In this document: positions 1-8,319 of the stretch, in pieces
Layout: each line of letters starts with the position of its first letter
Position numbering within the stretch: position 1 is the first letter of the stretch
NCBI GenBank assembly: GCA_026419115.1
Contig: JAOAAA010000025.1
Coordinates: 1-35,791, forward strand
DNA: 35,791 bases
Origin: Gemmataceae bacterium
Lineage (GTDB): Bacteria; Planctomycetota; Planctomycetia; Gemmatales; Gemmataceae
Reading direction: 5' to 3'
The notes under the pieces: generated by a model
Databases searched by the model: none
What the model saw: only the letters and a program-made list of their open reading frames with translations
What the model was told of the DNA's origin: nothing
Position numbers and translations under genes: made by a program

Positions 1-1387
1 ATTCGGCATTGCCCGGGCTGCGCGGATAGGGGATCACATCGCGGATATTGGCCATGCCACTGAGGAATAAGATGGTTCGTTCCAGCCCCAGCCCGAAGCC
101 CGAATGCGGAACCGTCCCATAACGACGCAGATCGAGGTACCATTGATAGGGTTCCAGTTCCATCCCCTGTTCGCGGATGCGTTGTTCGAGCACGTCGAGC
201 CGTTCTTCTCGTTGGCTTCCGCCGATGATTTCACCCACACCAGGTACCAGCACATCCATTGCGCGGACGGTTTTTTCATCGTCGTTGACCCGCATATAGA
301 ACGGCTTCAATGTTCGCGGGTAATTGTAAAGAATCACGGGGGATTTGAAATGTTTCTCGGTCAGATACCGTTCATGCTCCGATTGCAAGTCGCTCCCCCA
401 AGAGACGGGATATTCCCACGTTTGCCCCGATTTTTGAAGGATGTCGATAGCCTCGGTATACGAGACCCGCAGGAAGGGGTTTTTCAGAACATTTTCCAGT
501 CGAGCGAATAAATCTTTCTCGATTCGTTCTTGGAAAAACTGCATATCTTCTTGGCAATGAGTCAGAGCATCGGTAATGATCCGCTTCAAGAAGGATTCAG
601 CCAAGTCCATGTTGTCTTGCAGTTCATAAAAGGCCATCTCGGGTTCGACCATCCAGAACTCGGCCAAGTGTCTGGGCGTATTCGAGTTCTCGGCCCGAAA
701 TGTGGGGCCAAAGGTATACACTTTCCCCAAGGCACAGGCAAACGCTTCCACCTGCAATTGACCGCTCACCGTCAGATATGCCGGTTTGCCGAAGAAGTCT
801 TTGCTGTAATCGACTTGGGGGCCATTTTTGGGAGGATTTTCCGGATCGATCGTGGTGACCCGAAATAATTCGCCGGCCCCTTCGCAATCACTGGCGGTGA
901 TAATCGGCGTATGAATGTAGTAAAAGCCCCGCTCTTGGAAAAAATCGTGAATCGATTTGGACACTTGGTTTCGTAACCGTGTGATGGCTCCGAAAGTGTT
1001 CGTTCGGGGGCGGAGGTGAGCAATGGTGCGAAGGAACTCGAAGGAATGCCCCTTTTTCTGTAAGGGATATTTCTCGGGATCGGCACCGCCGAGGATGGTA
1101 ATTTTGCTAGCGTGGATTTCCGTGGCTTGCCCCTTCGCGGGTGAGGCTTTGACTTCTCCTTCAACCCAGAGGCTCGATCCCGTTGAGATTTTTTTGACTT
1201 CCGATTCGTAATTGCTCAACTCGCCCGGCGCGAATATCTGAACATTCCCTTGGCAAGAACCGTCGTTCAGTTCAATGAAACTAAAACCCCCTTTTGAATC
1301 CCGTCGGGTCCGAACCCAGCCGCCGAGTTTCACGGTTTTGCCAATCGATTCTACCTTGCGGGCTTCTGCCACTGAGATTCGATCCAT
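1..1387 (-). CDS. asnS: Asparagine--tRNA ligase (3' end cut by window edge)
   Basis: Class IIb aminoacyl-tRNA synthetase that charges tRNA-Asn with asparagine in the cytoplasm. Reading leftward from an ATG at 1387 gives 462 codons. An N-terminal OB-fold anticodon-binding domain (about residues 15-100, with [20 protein letters not shown]) is followed by the class II catalytic core: motif 2 near residue 231 ([20 protein letters not shown]) and motif 3 near residue 430 (GFGLGLERT). The visible end, YPRSPGNAE, matches the usual AsnRS terminus PRTPGNAEF, so only the final Phe and the stop are missing. Choosing this ATG gives the normal family length (about 466 residues); no clear Shine-Dalgarno site precedes it. 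The kinase gene lies 140 bp upstream on the same strand. AspRS is excluded by the overall AsnRS pattern and the C-terminus. Confidence 0.96.
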   Translation of the reverse strand, partial: MDRISVAEARKVESIGKTVKLGGWVRTRRDSKGGFSFIELNDGSCQGNVQIFAPGELSNYESEVKKISTGSSLWVEGEVKASPAKGQATEIHASKITILGGADPEKYPLQKKGHSFEFLRTIAHLRPRTNTFGAITRLRNQVSKSIHDFFQERGFYYIHTPIITASDCEGAGELFRVTTIDPENPPKNGPQVDYSKDFFGKPAYLTVSGQLQVEAFACALGKVYTFGPTFRAENSNTPRHLAEFWMVEPEMAFYELQDNMDLAESFLKRIITDALTHCQEDMQFFQERIEKDLFARLENVLKNPFLRVSYTEAIDILQKSGQTWEYPVSWGSDLQSEHERYLTEKHFKSPVILYNYPRTLKPFYMRVNDDEKTVRAMDVLVPGVGEIIGGSQREERLDVLEQRIREQGMELEPYQWYLDLRRYGTVPHSGFGLGLERTILFLSGMANIRDVIPYPRSPGNAE

Positions 1388-1527
1388 GTTAAACCACCCT
1401 ATTCCGATTCCAGACCAGAGATTGATTAGCGATACTCGATATTGGTCAGCATTACTCTATGAATTCGTGATGAAGTCCAACAGGGGAGATCGCAGGAACG
1501 ACAAAACGGCAAGGTGGATCGTTTCGG

Positions 1528-2967
1528 TTACAACTTGAATTGGAACTGGGTAAACAGCAGATAAACCCCCAACACGGCCAGAATCACGACGAAGGCCACG
1601 ATGGCCCCCCAAATAATCGGACTCAAGGACGATTTTTCTCTCGACGATGGCGAGGTCGTTTCGCCCAAATTCAGATGAACCTTCGGTTGGGAAGGGACAG
1701 GATTCACAGCCGGCAGTTGTCGAGAAGTGCGCCTTTGTGAAAGTTCAATCTGCTCGGGGTCGGGGCGCTGGATTTGTGGGGGCGTGCGGGAATGACTGCC
1801 GCTCCGCGTGTTGATTCCGCTTTGCGGGCTAGGAACAGGGGGATGGGTTTCCGTGGCGGGTTTGAGCGGTGCGGGAGCAATCACTAAATCCCGAAATTCG
1901 GGGTAGGTATGTAACCCTTGGAAGGGGCCTTGCTTGGTACGAGCGGCTCGAATGTTCGAGGAATCGCCCAAAAGGCCATCCCGTAAAGCCCGACGAATCC
2001 CATCGGAGGACCCCTTCACGGTATGGGTTTCGCCATCTTCATCGCGATAGACCAAATACCACAGGTCCGTAGTGCTATATTGTTCAGAATGAGGCGATTG
2101 ATCCGCAGCTTGAGGAGAGGCTTTTCGCAGGGAAGTTCCCGTGAGGTCTTCGACAAATTCCTTGCAAGAAGCGGGTCGTTGTTCGGGGTCGGCCGACATG
2201 GCCCGCCGGATAGCCCAATCGACCCGTTCCGAGATTTTGGGATTCACCTCGCGCGGGGCCGGCAGCTCGTTTCGGATTTTGCGCATCCAACAATCCAAAG
2301 GCCCCACTTTTCCAAAGGGAACCTCTCCCGTGACGGCCATATAAAGCGTGGCACCGAGACTATAAATATCACAGCGAACATCGGCATTTTTGGCGTTGCG
2401 GAATTGTTCCGGTGCCATGAAATTGGGTGTACCTAAACCCCGACCGGTTTTAGTTAGGTTTAATTCGTCGTCAGCATTTTTCACCAAGCCGAGGTCGGTT
2501 AATTTGGCCACCCCATCCCGAGTCACCAAAATGTTATCGGGCTTGACATCACGATGGATCAAACGTTGTTTATGAGCTTTGTGAAGTCCCTCGCAGACTT
2601 GGGCAATCAAACGGATGGCCTCATTCTCATCAAGGGGGCCCTCGCGTTCGATGCGCCGCCCCAGCGACTCCCCATCTACATACTCCATAACCAAATACGG
2701 ACTGGCACCCACCCCACAATAATCCAACACCCGAACCACATGTTCATGTTCTAAAGTGGCAGCGGCTCGGCATTCTTGCTCGAACCTTTTCAATAAGACG
2801 GGATTTTTGGCAGTCGAAGGCAGGAGAATCTTCACGGCCACGAATTCTCCCGTGCGGAGACTCCGTCCTTTGTAGACCGTGCCCATTCCCCCCTCTGCTA
2901 TTTTGGAGAGGATTTCATAATCGCCGACTTTGGAAGGAATTCCCATCTTCGTGTCTACCGAGTTCAT
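1528..2967 (-). CDS. Membrane-anchored serine/threonine protein kinase
   Basis: A 479-residue Hanks-type kinase. The glycine loop IAEGGMGTVY (23-32), catalytic Lys in VAVK (about 46), HRDVKPDN (138-145), DLG in the DFG position (158-160), and GTPNFMAPEQ (179-188) are all present, so it should be active. After the kinase domain (about 16-280), residues 300-370 (starting LWYLVYRDEDGE) form a small domain that faintly resembles GYF_2. A Pro/Ser/Arg-rich linker follows, then one C-terminal membrane segment (about 448-473) with a very short tail. That topology puts the kinase in the cytoplasm with almost nothing outside, so it lacks the PASTA-type external sensor of Firmicute and actinobacterial kinases. 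Planctomycetes carry many such kinases. The start could also be Met8 (2946). It is divergent from the coiled-coil gene at 3210. Substrates are unknown. Confidence 0.93.
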   Translation of the reverse strand: MNSVDTKMGIPSKVGDYEILSKIAEGGMGTVYKGRSLRTGEFVAVKILLPSTAKNPVLLKRFEQECRAAATLEHEHVVRVLDYCGVGASPYLVMEYVDGESLGRRIEREGPLDENEAIRLIAQVCEGLHKAHKQRLIHRDVKPDNILVTRDGVAKLTDLGLVKNADDELNLTKTGRGLGTPNFMAPEQFRNAKNADVRCDIYSLGATLYMAVTGEVPFGKVGPLDCWMRKIRNELPAPREVNPKISERVDWAIRRAMSADPEQRPASCKEFVEDLTGTSLRKASPQAADQSPHSEQYSTTDLWYLVYRDEDGETHTVKGSSDGIRRALRDGLLGDSSNIRAARTKQGPFQGLHTYPEFRDLVIAPAPLKPATETHPPVPSPQSGINTRSGSHSRTPPQIQRPDPEQIELSQRRTSRQLPAVNPVPSQPKVHLNLGETTSPSSREKSSLSPIIWGAIVAFVVILAVLGVYLLFTQFQFKL

Positions 2968-3144
2968 CCAAAAAGCTCCGCCAAAAGGTCGATTGGGAAG
3001 GCTTACTCAAGCGTATTTCGGGACGATTCAATACTAACCTAGCACACATTCGACCTAATCGCCAAAATCGTTGAATTTAGAACTTTGGTCAGATTTCAGC
3101 AATCGGCATAACTTTCCTATTTTATTTTCCTTGTCAGAAATGCC

Positions 3145-3150
3145 TATAAT
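3145..3150 (+). promoter_or_regulatory. Possible -10 element for the envelope operon
   Basis: A perfect TATAAT lies about 60 bp upstream of the first gene of the four-gene plus-strand run, preceded by TGCC in an almost extended -10 arrangement. No good -35 box sits at 16-18 bp: the TTGTCA at 3131-3136 is only 8 bp away. It is a plausible but unproven promoter within the 242 bp divergent gap with the kinase gene. Confidence 0.3.
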
Positions 3151-3209
3151 GGTCACAATCAAAGATAGTAATAGTTTTGCTCCCTTAACCTGTACCAGAG
3201 TGCCACCCT

Positions 3210-4697
3210 ATGGGCATCTTGGGTAAAATTCTAATTTTTTTTAATCTTCTCGCGGCAGGGGCCTTGGCCTACTTTGCCTTGAAAGTTCAGAAGATTAACC
3301 AAGAGTACGCCTACGCCGCAATTCGGGTCGAATTGCAGGTGACAGGTCTCCCCTTGGAGTCCCCCGTAACTCAGGTGCCGACCGATCCAGAAGAAATGGT
3401 CGCTTTTCCCGTCGATCAAGCCAAGGGGGTTGCCTTGGAAGAATTGCCGGTCCGCGTACTCAATCGGGCAATTCCCAGCGGTGGGAAAGAATATGGAACC
3501 GGAGGTGGAGCCGGCATTGCGAATCAAACGCAAGAAGTGATTCGCTTGCAAGAAGTGGTGCTCAAGAAGATAAATGAGGCCGGTGACGAAAAACTCAACC
3601 GGCTGCGTCAATATCTTCTCAACTTGGCCCGCACCGGCTTGGAACGAGATTCCGTTGTTGCTCTGTTCGACCTACTCAATCCGCGTCGGGCACGTTTCGC
3701 TAAGGCCGACCTCTACGGGTTGGGATATACCCCAAGCCAGCAAGCCGCCCTGAAAGCCTATTATGCCGTTGCGAACATCGGCGATGTGAACCAAAAAGAA
3801 GCTCAATTAAAAATCCCCGCAGCGAAAACGGCCCTGAAAACCTTTGCCGAAGGGGAAGCCAAGGCCTACCCCGCCGAAAAACGCCCCGCCGATGTAGGCC
3901 CCGTCTTGGAAGTTGAGAACAGCAACGTCTCGACCGCCGCCGAAATCGAAGCGGTGAAGACGAAACTCGCGACCTATGCGACCGGTCGGGCCTTTACGAA
4001 AACCGAGGCCGATGCCTTGAACGCCTTGATCGATATTTACAACACACCAACGACCACGCCCAGCCAAATCGAAAAGTTGGCCTTGGCCTTATTGAACGAT
4101 AAATTTGAGGTGGCCAAACTCCCCTTCTCTGAATCGAAAGGGACCAGCTCCAAGGCAGAAAAAGCCAGAACCATTGCCCATCTGCTCTATTTTATCGATG
4201 CGGATCGACACCTTGTGGATCCCGAAACAGATGCCGCCATCGTTGCCGATCGGAAAGAATGGCATTCTCGCGTGGCAGCAATCGTCGGGCTTGCAGAATA
4301 CACTAGGGCCGCCGATCGACAAGCCGACGAATTCAAAGCTGGTGCCGATCGCTTACGAAACATCATTGCACAAGAAGAGGCTGCCTTCCGCGAAGAATAC
4401 GAAACCCTCATCGGCCAAGCCCAAGCCTTGGCAGCACGATACTTTGATCTTCAAGCCCAATTGAAACGTTCCGAGTCCATTCTTCAAGAAACAAACGATA
4501 TTTTGGAAAAACGCAAAACGGAACGAGACGAACTCAAAACACGACTGGCAAAGACCGAAATGGCCGCGAAAGAAGCTCTCGCGAAAGCCAACGAAAAAGC
4601 GAACGAACTGTTCCGTCTGCAAATGGAGCTACGCAATCAACGCATGCGTTTATCCGAGTTGGAGCGGGAATTGCGTAAGCGAGAACTAGGCGAATAA
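3210..4697 (+). CDS. Membrane-anchored coiled-coil protein (envelope operon gene 1)
   Basis: A 495-residue protein of no recognised family. The N-terminus MGILGKILIFFNLLAAGALA is a membrane segment or uncleaved signal anchor. A polar region follows, and from about residue 370 to the end there is a long Glu/Lys/Arg/Ala/Leu-rich stretch with heptad character (RLRNIIAQEEAAFREEYETL, later LRKRELGE), typical of coiled coil. The most likely topology is a short inner end with the bulk in the periplasm or paryphoplasm, but this is inferred. The same opening pattern (G-x-L-G/A-K-x-h-h-h-h) appears in the next two genes, pointing to a paralogous set. It begins a plus-strand run with only 24 bp before the next ATG, so co-transcription is likely. 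No strong Shine-Dalgarno site precedes the ATG. It may have a structural or scaffold role; the function is unknown. Confidence 0.85.
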   Translation: MGILGKILIFFNLLAAGALAYFALKVQKINQEYAYAAIRVELQVTGLPLESPVTQVPTDPEEMVAFPVDQAKGVALEELPVRVLNRAIPSGGKEYGTGGGAGIANQTQEVIRLQEVVLKKINEAGDEKLNRLRQYLLNLARTGLERDSVVALFDLLNPRRARFAKADLYGLGYTPSQQAALKAYYAVANIGDVNQKEAQLKIPAAKTALKTFAEGEAKAYPAEKRPADVGPVLEVENSNVSTAAEIEAVKTKLATYATGRAFTKTEADALNALIDIYNTPTTTPSQIEKLALALLNDKFEVAKLPFSESKGTSSKAEKARTIAHLLYFIDADRHLVDPETDAAIVADRKEWHSRVAAIVGLAEYTRAADRQADEFKAGADRLRNIIAQEEAAFREEYETLIGQAQALAARYFDLQAQLKRSESILQETNDILEKRKTERDELKTRLAKTEMAAKEALAKANEKANELFRLQMELRNQRMRLSELERELRKRELGE

Positions 4698-4721
4698 CGT
4701 TTTTTAGAGGTGAAATATCTC

Positions 4722-5453
4722 ATGGGTTTTCTTGCGAAAAGTATGATCCTCCTGCATGGGTTAGTTGCACTTGTGGCTTTCACCTTTACTCTAACTCTGT
4801 ATATCAATCGGCCTAATTGGAAAACCGTGGAGAACGGTCCCAAAGGGCGAATCGACGCAGCCACCGAAAAGCTCCGAGCCGAGGAACCCTTTGCCAAGGC
4901 CGCCTTCACAACGGTCACTGGTAATCATTTGACCATTCTTCAGTTAGAACAAGAACGATACCCCCGACGGGAATTTTACGATTCCCAACTTTCGTTGGTT
5001 GAAGAGGGGACTTTGCAAAAAGGAACCCCCAGAATTAAAGGGGCCGTCGTGCAAGAACTCGAAGTCGATAATGCGACCGAGTTTCTCAATATCACTCGCA
5101 AAACGGGCCGCAAACCCATTCAATTCCGAACCGGCGAAGATGCTAAAAGTTTGAGCGAATATCGGGAACTCATCGATTCCACCATCAAACAAATTGCCAC
5201 CCTGCAAGAATCGATCAAAATGGTCAACGATGAACGTGCTAAAGTTAACCAAGAGATCGTCGGGACCGTCGACCCGTTTACCAAAGGGTTGAGAACCCGC
5301 TTACGAGAACAAGAGTTGATTACCGAACAGGCGGTGGCAGAAGCGAGCTACCTCGATACCTTTGTTAACAATAGCGAAGCCGACTCGGGATTGATCCGCA
5401 AACGCTACAACGCCCTGATGTTTCGCCTACAAGAACTTGATAAGTTGAGATAA
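4722..5453 (+). CDS. Membrane-anchored coiled-coil protein (envelope operon gene 2)
   Basis: A 243-residue protein of unknown family. I prefer the ATG at 4722 over the in-frame GTG at 4710. AGAGGTGA at 4706-4713 is a good ribosome binding site about 8 bp before that ATG. The resulting N-terminus, MGFLAKSMILLHGLVALVAF, also lines up with the openings of the flanking genes. After the membrane segment comes an NW-K motif (RPNWKTV) that recurs in gene 3 (YNWKAY). The region from about 145 to the end is coiled-coil-like (IKQIATLQESIKMVNDERAK). The 3' end lies inside a 45-bp local duplication (see 5439-5499), so the stop codon TAA is repeated just downstream. It is 24 bp from gene 1 and co-directional. 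Confidence 0.83.
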   Translation: MGFLAKSMILLHGLVALVAFTFTLTLYINRPNWKTVENGPKGRIDAATEKLRAEEPFAKAAFTTVTGNHLTILQLEQERYPRREFYDSQLSLVEEGTLQKGTPRIKGAVVQELEVDNATEFLNITRKTGRKPIQFRTGEDAKSLSEYRELIDSTIKQIATLQESIKMVNDERAKVNQEIVGTVDPFTKGLRTRLREQELITEQAVAEASYLDTFVNNSEADSGLIRKRYNALMFRLQELDKLR

Positions 5454-5858
5454 ACCGAGAAGTCGAGCGAGATTCAGAAGCGAGATAAGTTGAGATAAAT
5501 TGAGCGAAATCGAGAAGAGGGATCAAATGCATAACAGGATAAGGCCCCTCTCATGGTACCAGAGGATGCCCGTACAAAGTTTGATCCCTTGAGAAGTTTG
5601 ATCCGTTAAAAGTTTGATCCGTTGAGAACAATCTAAGTGTCCAAACGAAACGTATCCAAAGGAAACGGGACACTGAAAGAATATGTATAGGAGCAGAGAA
5701 GGTAACCCGAATTGGAGAATTTCCCCGTTTCCGATTCCGAAAGGACTTTCTCTTGACCGTTTGCCAAGCAAGACTTATAGACACAGGAATCCGCAAGGGG
5801 ATGCGGAGAACCATTCCAGCTAGAGAAAGACGTATCGTCGAGGGAAGGGGAGCAACCC
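5439..5858 (+). repeat. Intergenic repeat mosaic between operon genes 2 and 3
   Basis: The gap (about 405 bp) holds no convincing gene. The 16-mer GATAAGTTGAGATAAA occurs at 5439-5454, covering the stop of the upstream gene, and again at 5484-5499 (period 45). Three near-tandem copies of AGTTTGATCCSTT start at 5578, 5595 and 5611 (periods 17 and 16). The right half (5640-5850) is unremarkable, ending in a purine-rich ribosome site (GGAAGGGGAG near 5843-5852) for the next gene. No clear promoter or terminator was seen, so genes 1-4 may still be one transcript. Confidence 0.75.
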
Positions 5859-6761
5859 ATGACAGTGATAGGTAAAATTCTGGTTTTCTTCGTATTCATC
5901 TTCAGCGTGGCGATGGCAGGCCTGACCGTCTGGACCTTCACGACTCGATATAACTGGAAAGCATATGCCGATAATGCCATCAACGAAGCCAAGAAGGCAG
6001 AAGAAGCCTTTAAGAAAGAGCGGGCCGCTCACGAAGCGAACCTGAAAGCCGCCGGTGCCGCCGTGGCCCAACTCGAATCGGCCTTGAAGAACGAGCAAAC
6101 CCGCACCGAAGCGGAAACCCGTCGCGCCAACGAACTCCAATCGAAGATCGATGCGCAAACCAACCTCGCCACTGGTTCCGACGCGAACTCGAAACGCTTT
6201 GAAAGTGAATTAGCTCAACGCCAAGAAGAGCGGAACCAATTGGTGAAAGATAAAGAAGACCTTCAAACCCGTCTGGTCATGCTGCAAAATACCATCAACG
6301 AAGAACGCCGACGGGCCACCGAAGCCGAAATTCAAGAACGCTCCGTGCGGCAGATCAACCAAAAGCTACTCAAAGACCTCGAAAATGCTCTAGTCACTAT
6401 TCGTGATTTAGAATCCCGCGCTGCCGGATTGTCCACCGGTGCAAGTGGCGGGGAGCGTTCTGTTCTCGATGCGACCCCGCGTCCCGCTCCTCCAGGGGTG
6501 ATTGGAAAGATCACCGAAATTAGCAAAACCAGTGACCTCGTGGTGATCAACATCGGTTCCGATTCGGGCTTGCAAGCAGGGCACTCGCTGATGGTCTATC
6601 GCGGTGATAGTGGCGATGCCAAAATTGCGCCGGAGTATCTGGGGCAATTGCTGCTCACTCGGGTCGATCCCAAGGGAGCCGTTGGCTCCTTCAAGCCCGC
6701 CACCGCTAGCAAGAAAATCATGAAAGGGGATAGCGTCGCCACGAGTTTTGGTGGAAAATAA
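5859..6761 (+). CDS. Membrane-anchored coiled-coil protein with FlgT-like C-terminal domain (envelope operon gene 3)
   Basis: A 300-residue protein. Residues 1-25 (MTVIGKILVFFVFIFSVAMA) form a membrane segment like those of genes 1 and 2, followed by the shared YNWKAY motif. Residues about 40-195 are a long Ala/Glu/Arg/Gln-rich coiled coil. A short Gly/Pro hinge (about 200-215) leads to an 85-residue C-terminal beta-rich domain: VIGKITEISKTSDLVVINIG, then SDSGLQAGHSLMVYRG, then YLGQLLLTRV and MKGDSVAT. The pattern of G..V..h....VhIN.G...Gh..G..h.VyR, followed by G.L.h..V and h..GD.h, is what is seen in the C-terminal domain of FlgT-like and related envelope proteins. That match is from memory and is weak at the sequence level. 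A well-placed AGGGGAG site precedes the ATG. It is a likely envelope or scaffold component; the function is unknown. Confidence 0.85.
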   Translation: MTVIGKILVFFVFIFSVAMAGLTVWTFTTRYNWKAYADNAINEAKKAEEAFKKERAAHEANLKAAGAAVAQLESALKNEQTRTEAETRRANELQSKIDAQTNLATGSDANSKRFESELAQRQEERNQLVKDKEDLQTRLVMLQNTINEERRRATEAEIQERSVRQINQKLLKDLENALVTIRDLESRAAGLSTGASGGERSVLDATPRPAPPGVIGKITEISKTSDLVVINIGSDSGLQAGHSLMVYRGDSGDAKIAPEYLGQLLLTRVDPKGAVGSFKPATASKKIMKGDSVATSFGGK

Positions 6762-6805
6762 CTACAGCGACAACTTTCCAAACGAATTCTTTTTACGAGA
6801 TCCAT

Positions 6806-7342
6806 ATGGCTAAGAATGATGACTCGGTCTCTCGACCACGCAACGATGCCTATACCGGTTTGCTGGCCATCTCCTTCCTTGCCTTGGTAGGTGGCTGTGT
6901 CTTTCTTTATCTCTACGCCGAAGAAATGGGCGAACCTCCCACGGCCGGGGTCAAGGTCGATGTCGTCTCGGGGCCAATCGGGACGGCCGGTTCGCCTTTG
7001 TCCCGAATTCCGGTTCCTAAAGACCTAAAAGAACCACCCGAAAACAAAAACCCCGAGCCTCCCAAAGACCCTATGAATATGGATATGAACATGAACATGT
7101 CCAAAGGGCCTAAAAATCCCGAAATTCTCCCTGCGGTTCACCTGAACCCCACCAAGGAAGTCAAACCAGCCTCGGGAATCTCGGAGCTTCCAGCTCTCCC
7201 CGAAGTCAAACCAGCCTCGGGAATCTCGGAGCTTCCGGCTCTCCCCGAAGTCAAACCGGTATCCAATCCGAAGCCGGTTTCTTCTCCCGATCCGCTGGAT
7301 GTGCCGCCGCTTCCGGTTGCTCCCTTCGACATTCCCAAGTGA
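6806..7342 (+). CDS. Single-pass membrane protein with proline-rich tail and internal repeats (envelope operon gene 4)
   Basis: A 178-residue protein of unknown family, 44 bp after gene 3. A charged N-terminus (MAKNDDSVSRPRNDAYTGLL) precedes one membrane helix (about 18-39, LLAISFLALVGGCVFLYLYA). The rest is Pro/Val/Lys-rich and probably disordered. It includes a Met/Asn run (MNMDMNMNMS near 92-101) and two perfect copies of the 15-residue unit EVKPASGISELPALP, plus the start of a third, encoded by a 45-bp tandem duplication. The very 3' end and stop codon are part of a second, 52-bp duplication. The Pro/Lys-rich tail could span the periplasm or bind the wall or outer membrane, as in TonB-like spacers; this is inference. 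Coding status is supported by operon position and intact frame across the repeats. Confidence 0.75.
   Translation: MAKNDDSVSRPRNDAYTGLLAISFLALVGGCVFLYLYAEEMGEPPTAGVKVDVVSGPIGTAGSPLSRIPVPKDLKEPPENKNPEPPKDPMNMDMNMNMSKGPKNPEILPAVHLNPTKEVKPASGISELPALPEVKPASGISELPALPEVKPVSNPKPVSSPDPLDVPPLPVAPFDIPK
7157..7260 (+). repeat. 45-bp in-frame tandem repeat
   Basis: Two nearly identical 45-bp units (7157-7201 and 7202-7246) and the first 14 bp of a third (7247-7260) lie inside the gene above. They encode EVKPASGISELPALP twice, then EVKPVS. The two full copies differ at about one silent position, which points to a recent duplication. The unit length is a multiple of three, so copy-number change would lengthen or shorten the tail without breaking the frame. 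Confidence 0.9.
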
Positions 7343-7810
7343 TTTCCTATTCCCGATTGCTCCTTTCGATCGTCCTTTCGATATTCCCAAGTGATTTCCT
7401 ATTCCCGATTGCTCCTTAGATAGTCCCAACTGATTTGTGTTCTCTCTCGTTTCCTTTACTCTGTTGAAGAACGAAGGTTCAAGATCGTAGTTCAGTCGCA
7501 AATCATAATTCAGTCTCATCCAAGGAGGTAGGGCGTCTGTAGATAGATGCGTTGGGGGGGGAGCGTGAACCCTACAATTCGCTAACTCCACTATGCTGAG
7601 TCAGGACGGTTCCCTCAGAATCATGCCTGCGGTGGGAATTTGGCAAAAGTCCGTAAATCTTGCGGGACAAATTCGTTATTTTTCTCCGAAAATTCAACCG
7701 TTTTCTCGATTGACAGAGTTGGGTTGGCGGTTATAACCCGTTTCTGAATCGCGTATCGAAAGGGGGAATTTTCGATACCTGCGAAAGAAACAAACAGAAT
7801 CGAGAAAAGT
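7321..7810 (+). repeat. 52-bp tandem duplication at gene end and following gap
   Basis: The sequence from about 7321 to 7365 is repeated at about 7373-7417 (period 52; core ATTCCCAAGTGATTTCC at 7331 and 7383). A decayed third start lies near 7421-7440. The first copy contains the TGA of the proline-rich gene. The rest of the gap to the MazG-like gene (7440-7810) holds a G8 run at 7554-7561 and no convincing gene, promoter or terminator. Confidence 0.8.
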
Positions 7811-8152
7811 ATGGCGGACGCGACCACTACCGTCGCTACCCTCAAACAGATTGCCCAGAGCTTTGCTGCGGCCCGTCAGTGGGAACCGTATCACAGCCCG
7901 AAAAATCTGGTGATGGCCCTAGCAACGGAAGTGGCGGAACTCATGGAGCATTTCCTTTGGCTTGACGCTGAGCAATCGCGTTTGGCCTGTGGGGATCCCT
8001 CGAAACGAGAAGCCATTGCCGATGAATTGGCCGATGTCGTGTACCTGACCATGTTGTTCAGCATCCATTCGGGGTTGGATATTCATGATTCGGTGACGGC
8101 CAAAATGGTCAAGAACGAGAAGAAATACCCAGTCAATCAGACATCCGAATGA
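7811..8152 (+). CDS. MazG-like nucleotide pyrophosphohydrolase
   Basis: A 113-residue single-domain all-alpha NTP pyrophosphohydrolase, closest in layout to the RS21-C6/dCTPP1 group of small MazG-like enzymes. Such enzymes cleave dNTPs or modified nucleotides to NMP plus PPi and so clean the nucleotide pool. Visible metal-binding motifs are EVAELMEHFLW (about 38-48) and DELADVVYLTMLF (about 73-85), the two E/D-rich helices that coordinate Mg2+. The N-terminus LKQIAQSFAAARQWEPYHSP contains the typical RxW..yHsPKNL substrate-pocket region. The length is normal for the family. The frame begins with ATG after GAGAAAAGT, a weak ribosome site. It stands alone, with a structured region downstream. 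Substrate preference cannot be told from sequence. Confidence 0.9.
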   Translation: MADATTTVATLKQIAQSFAAARQWEPYHSPKNLVMALATEVAELMEHFLWLDAEQSRLACGDPSKREAIADELADVVYLTMLFSIHSGLDIHDSVTAKMVKNEKKYPVNQTSE

Positions 8153-8180
8153 TTGAACAAGGGTAACATGGTTTGGTAAG

Positions 8181-8244
8181 GGTTGGTGTGCTGGGTCTTC
8201 TGGTTTGCCAGAAGAAATTCCGGGGGGAATCCAGCACACCACCC
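8181..8244. other. Nested inverted repeat (structured element)
   Basis: Two nested stems lie between the MazG-like and DUF11 genes. The outer arm GTGTGCTGG (8186-8194, extendable to the left) pairs with CCAGCACAC (8231-8239). The inner hairpin is TCTTCTGG (8196-8203), loop TTTG, CCAGAAGA (8208-8215), a perfect 8-bp stem. No T-run follows on either strand, so it is not a standard intrinsic terminator. It could end the upstream transcript or act as a processing or regulatory RNA structure. Confidence 0.6.
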
Positions 8245-8319
8245 TTCCAACCTTCATTCCAGTGCAATTGATAACAGTGTTCCCGTTGGGCAACATTGTG
8301 ATATATAGGGAGGGGGATC

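Noticed and set aside
104-868. Long plus-strand frames over asnS
   Set aside because: They are antisense shadows of the asparaginyl-tRNA synthetase gene, which has all family motifs on the minus strand.
3131-3136. TTGTCA as the -35 box for the envelope operon
   Set aside because: It is only 8 bp from the TATAAT at 3145, too close for a sigma-70 promoter.
5578-5627. TTTGATCC repeats as a CRISPR or plasmid iteron set
   Set aside because: Only three imperfect copies with 16-17 bp period, no rep gene and no spacers; better seen as local duplication.
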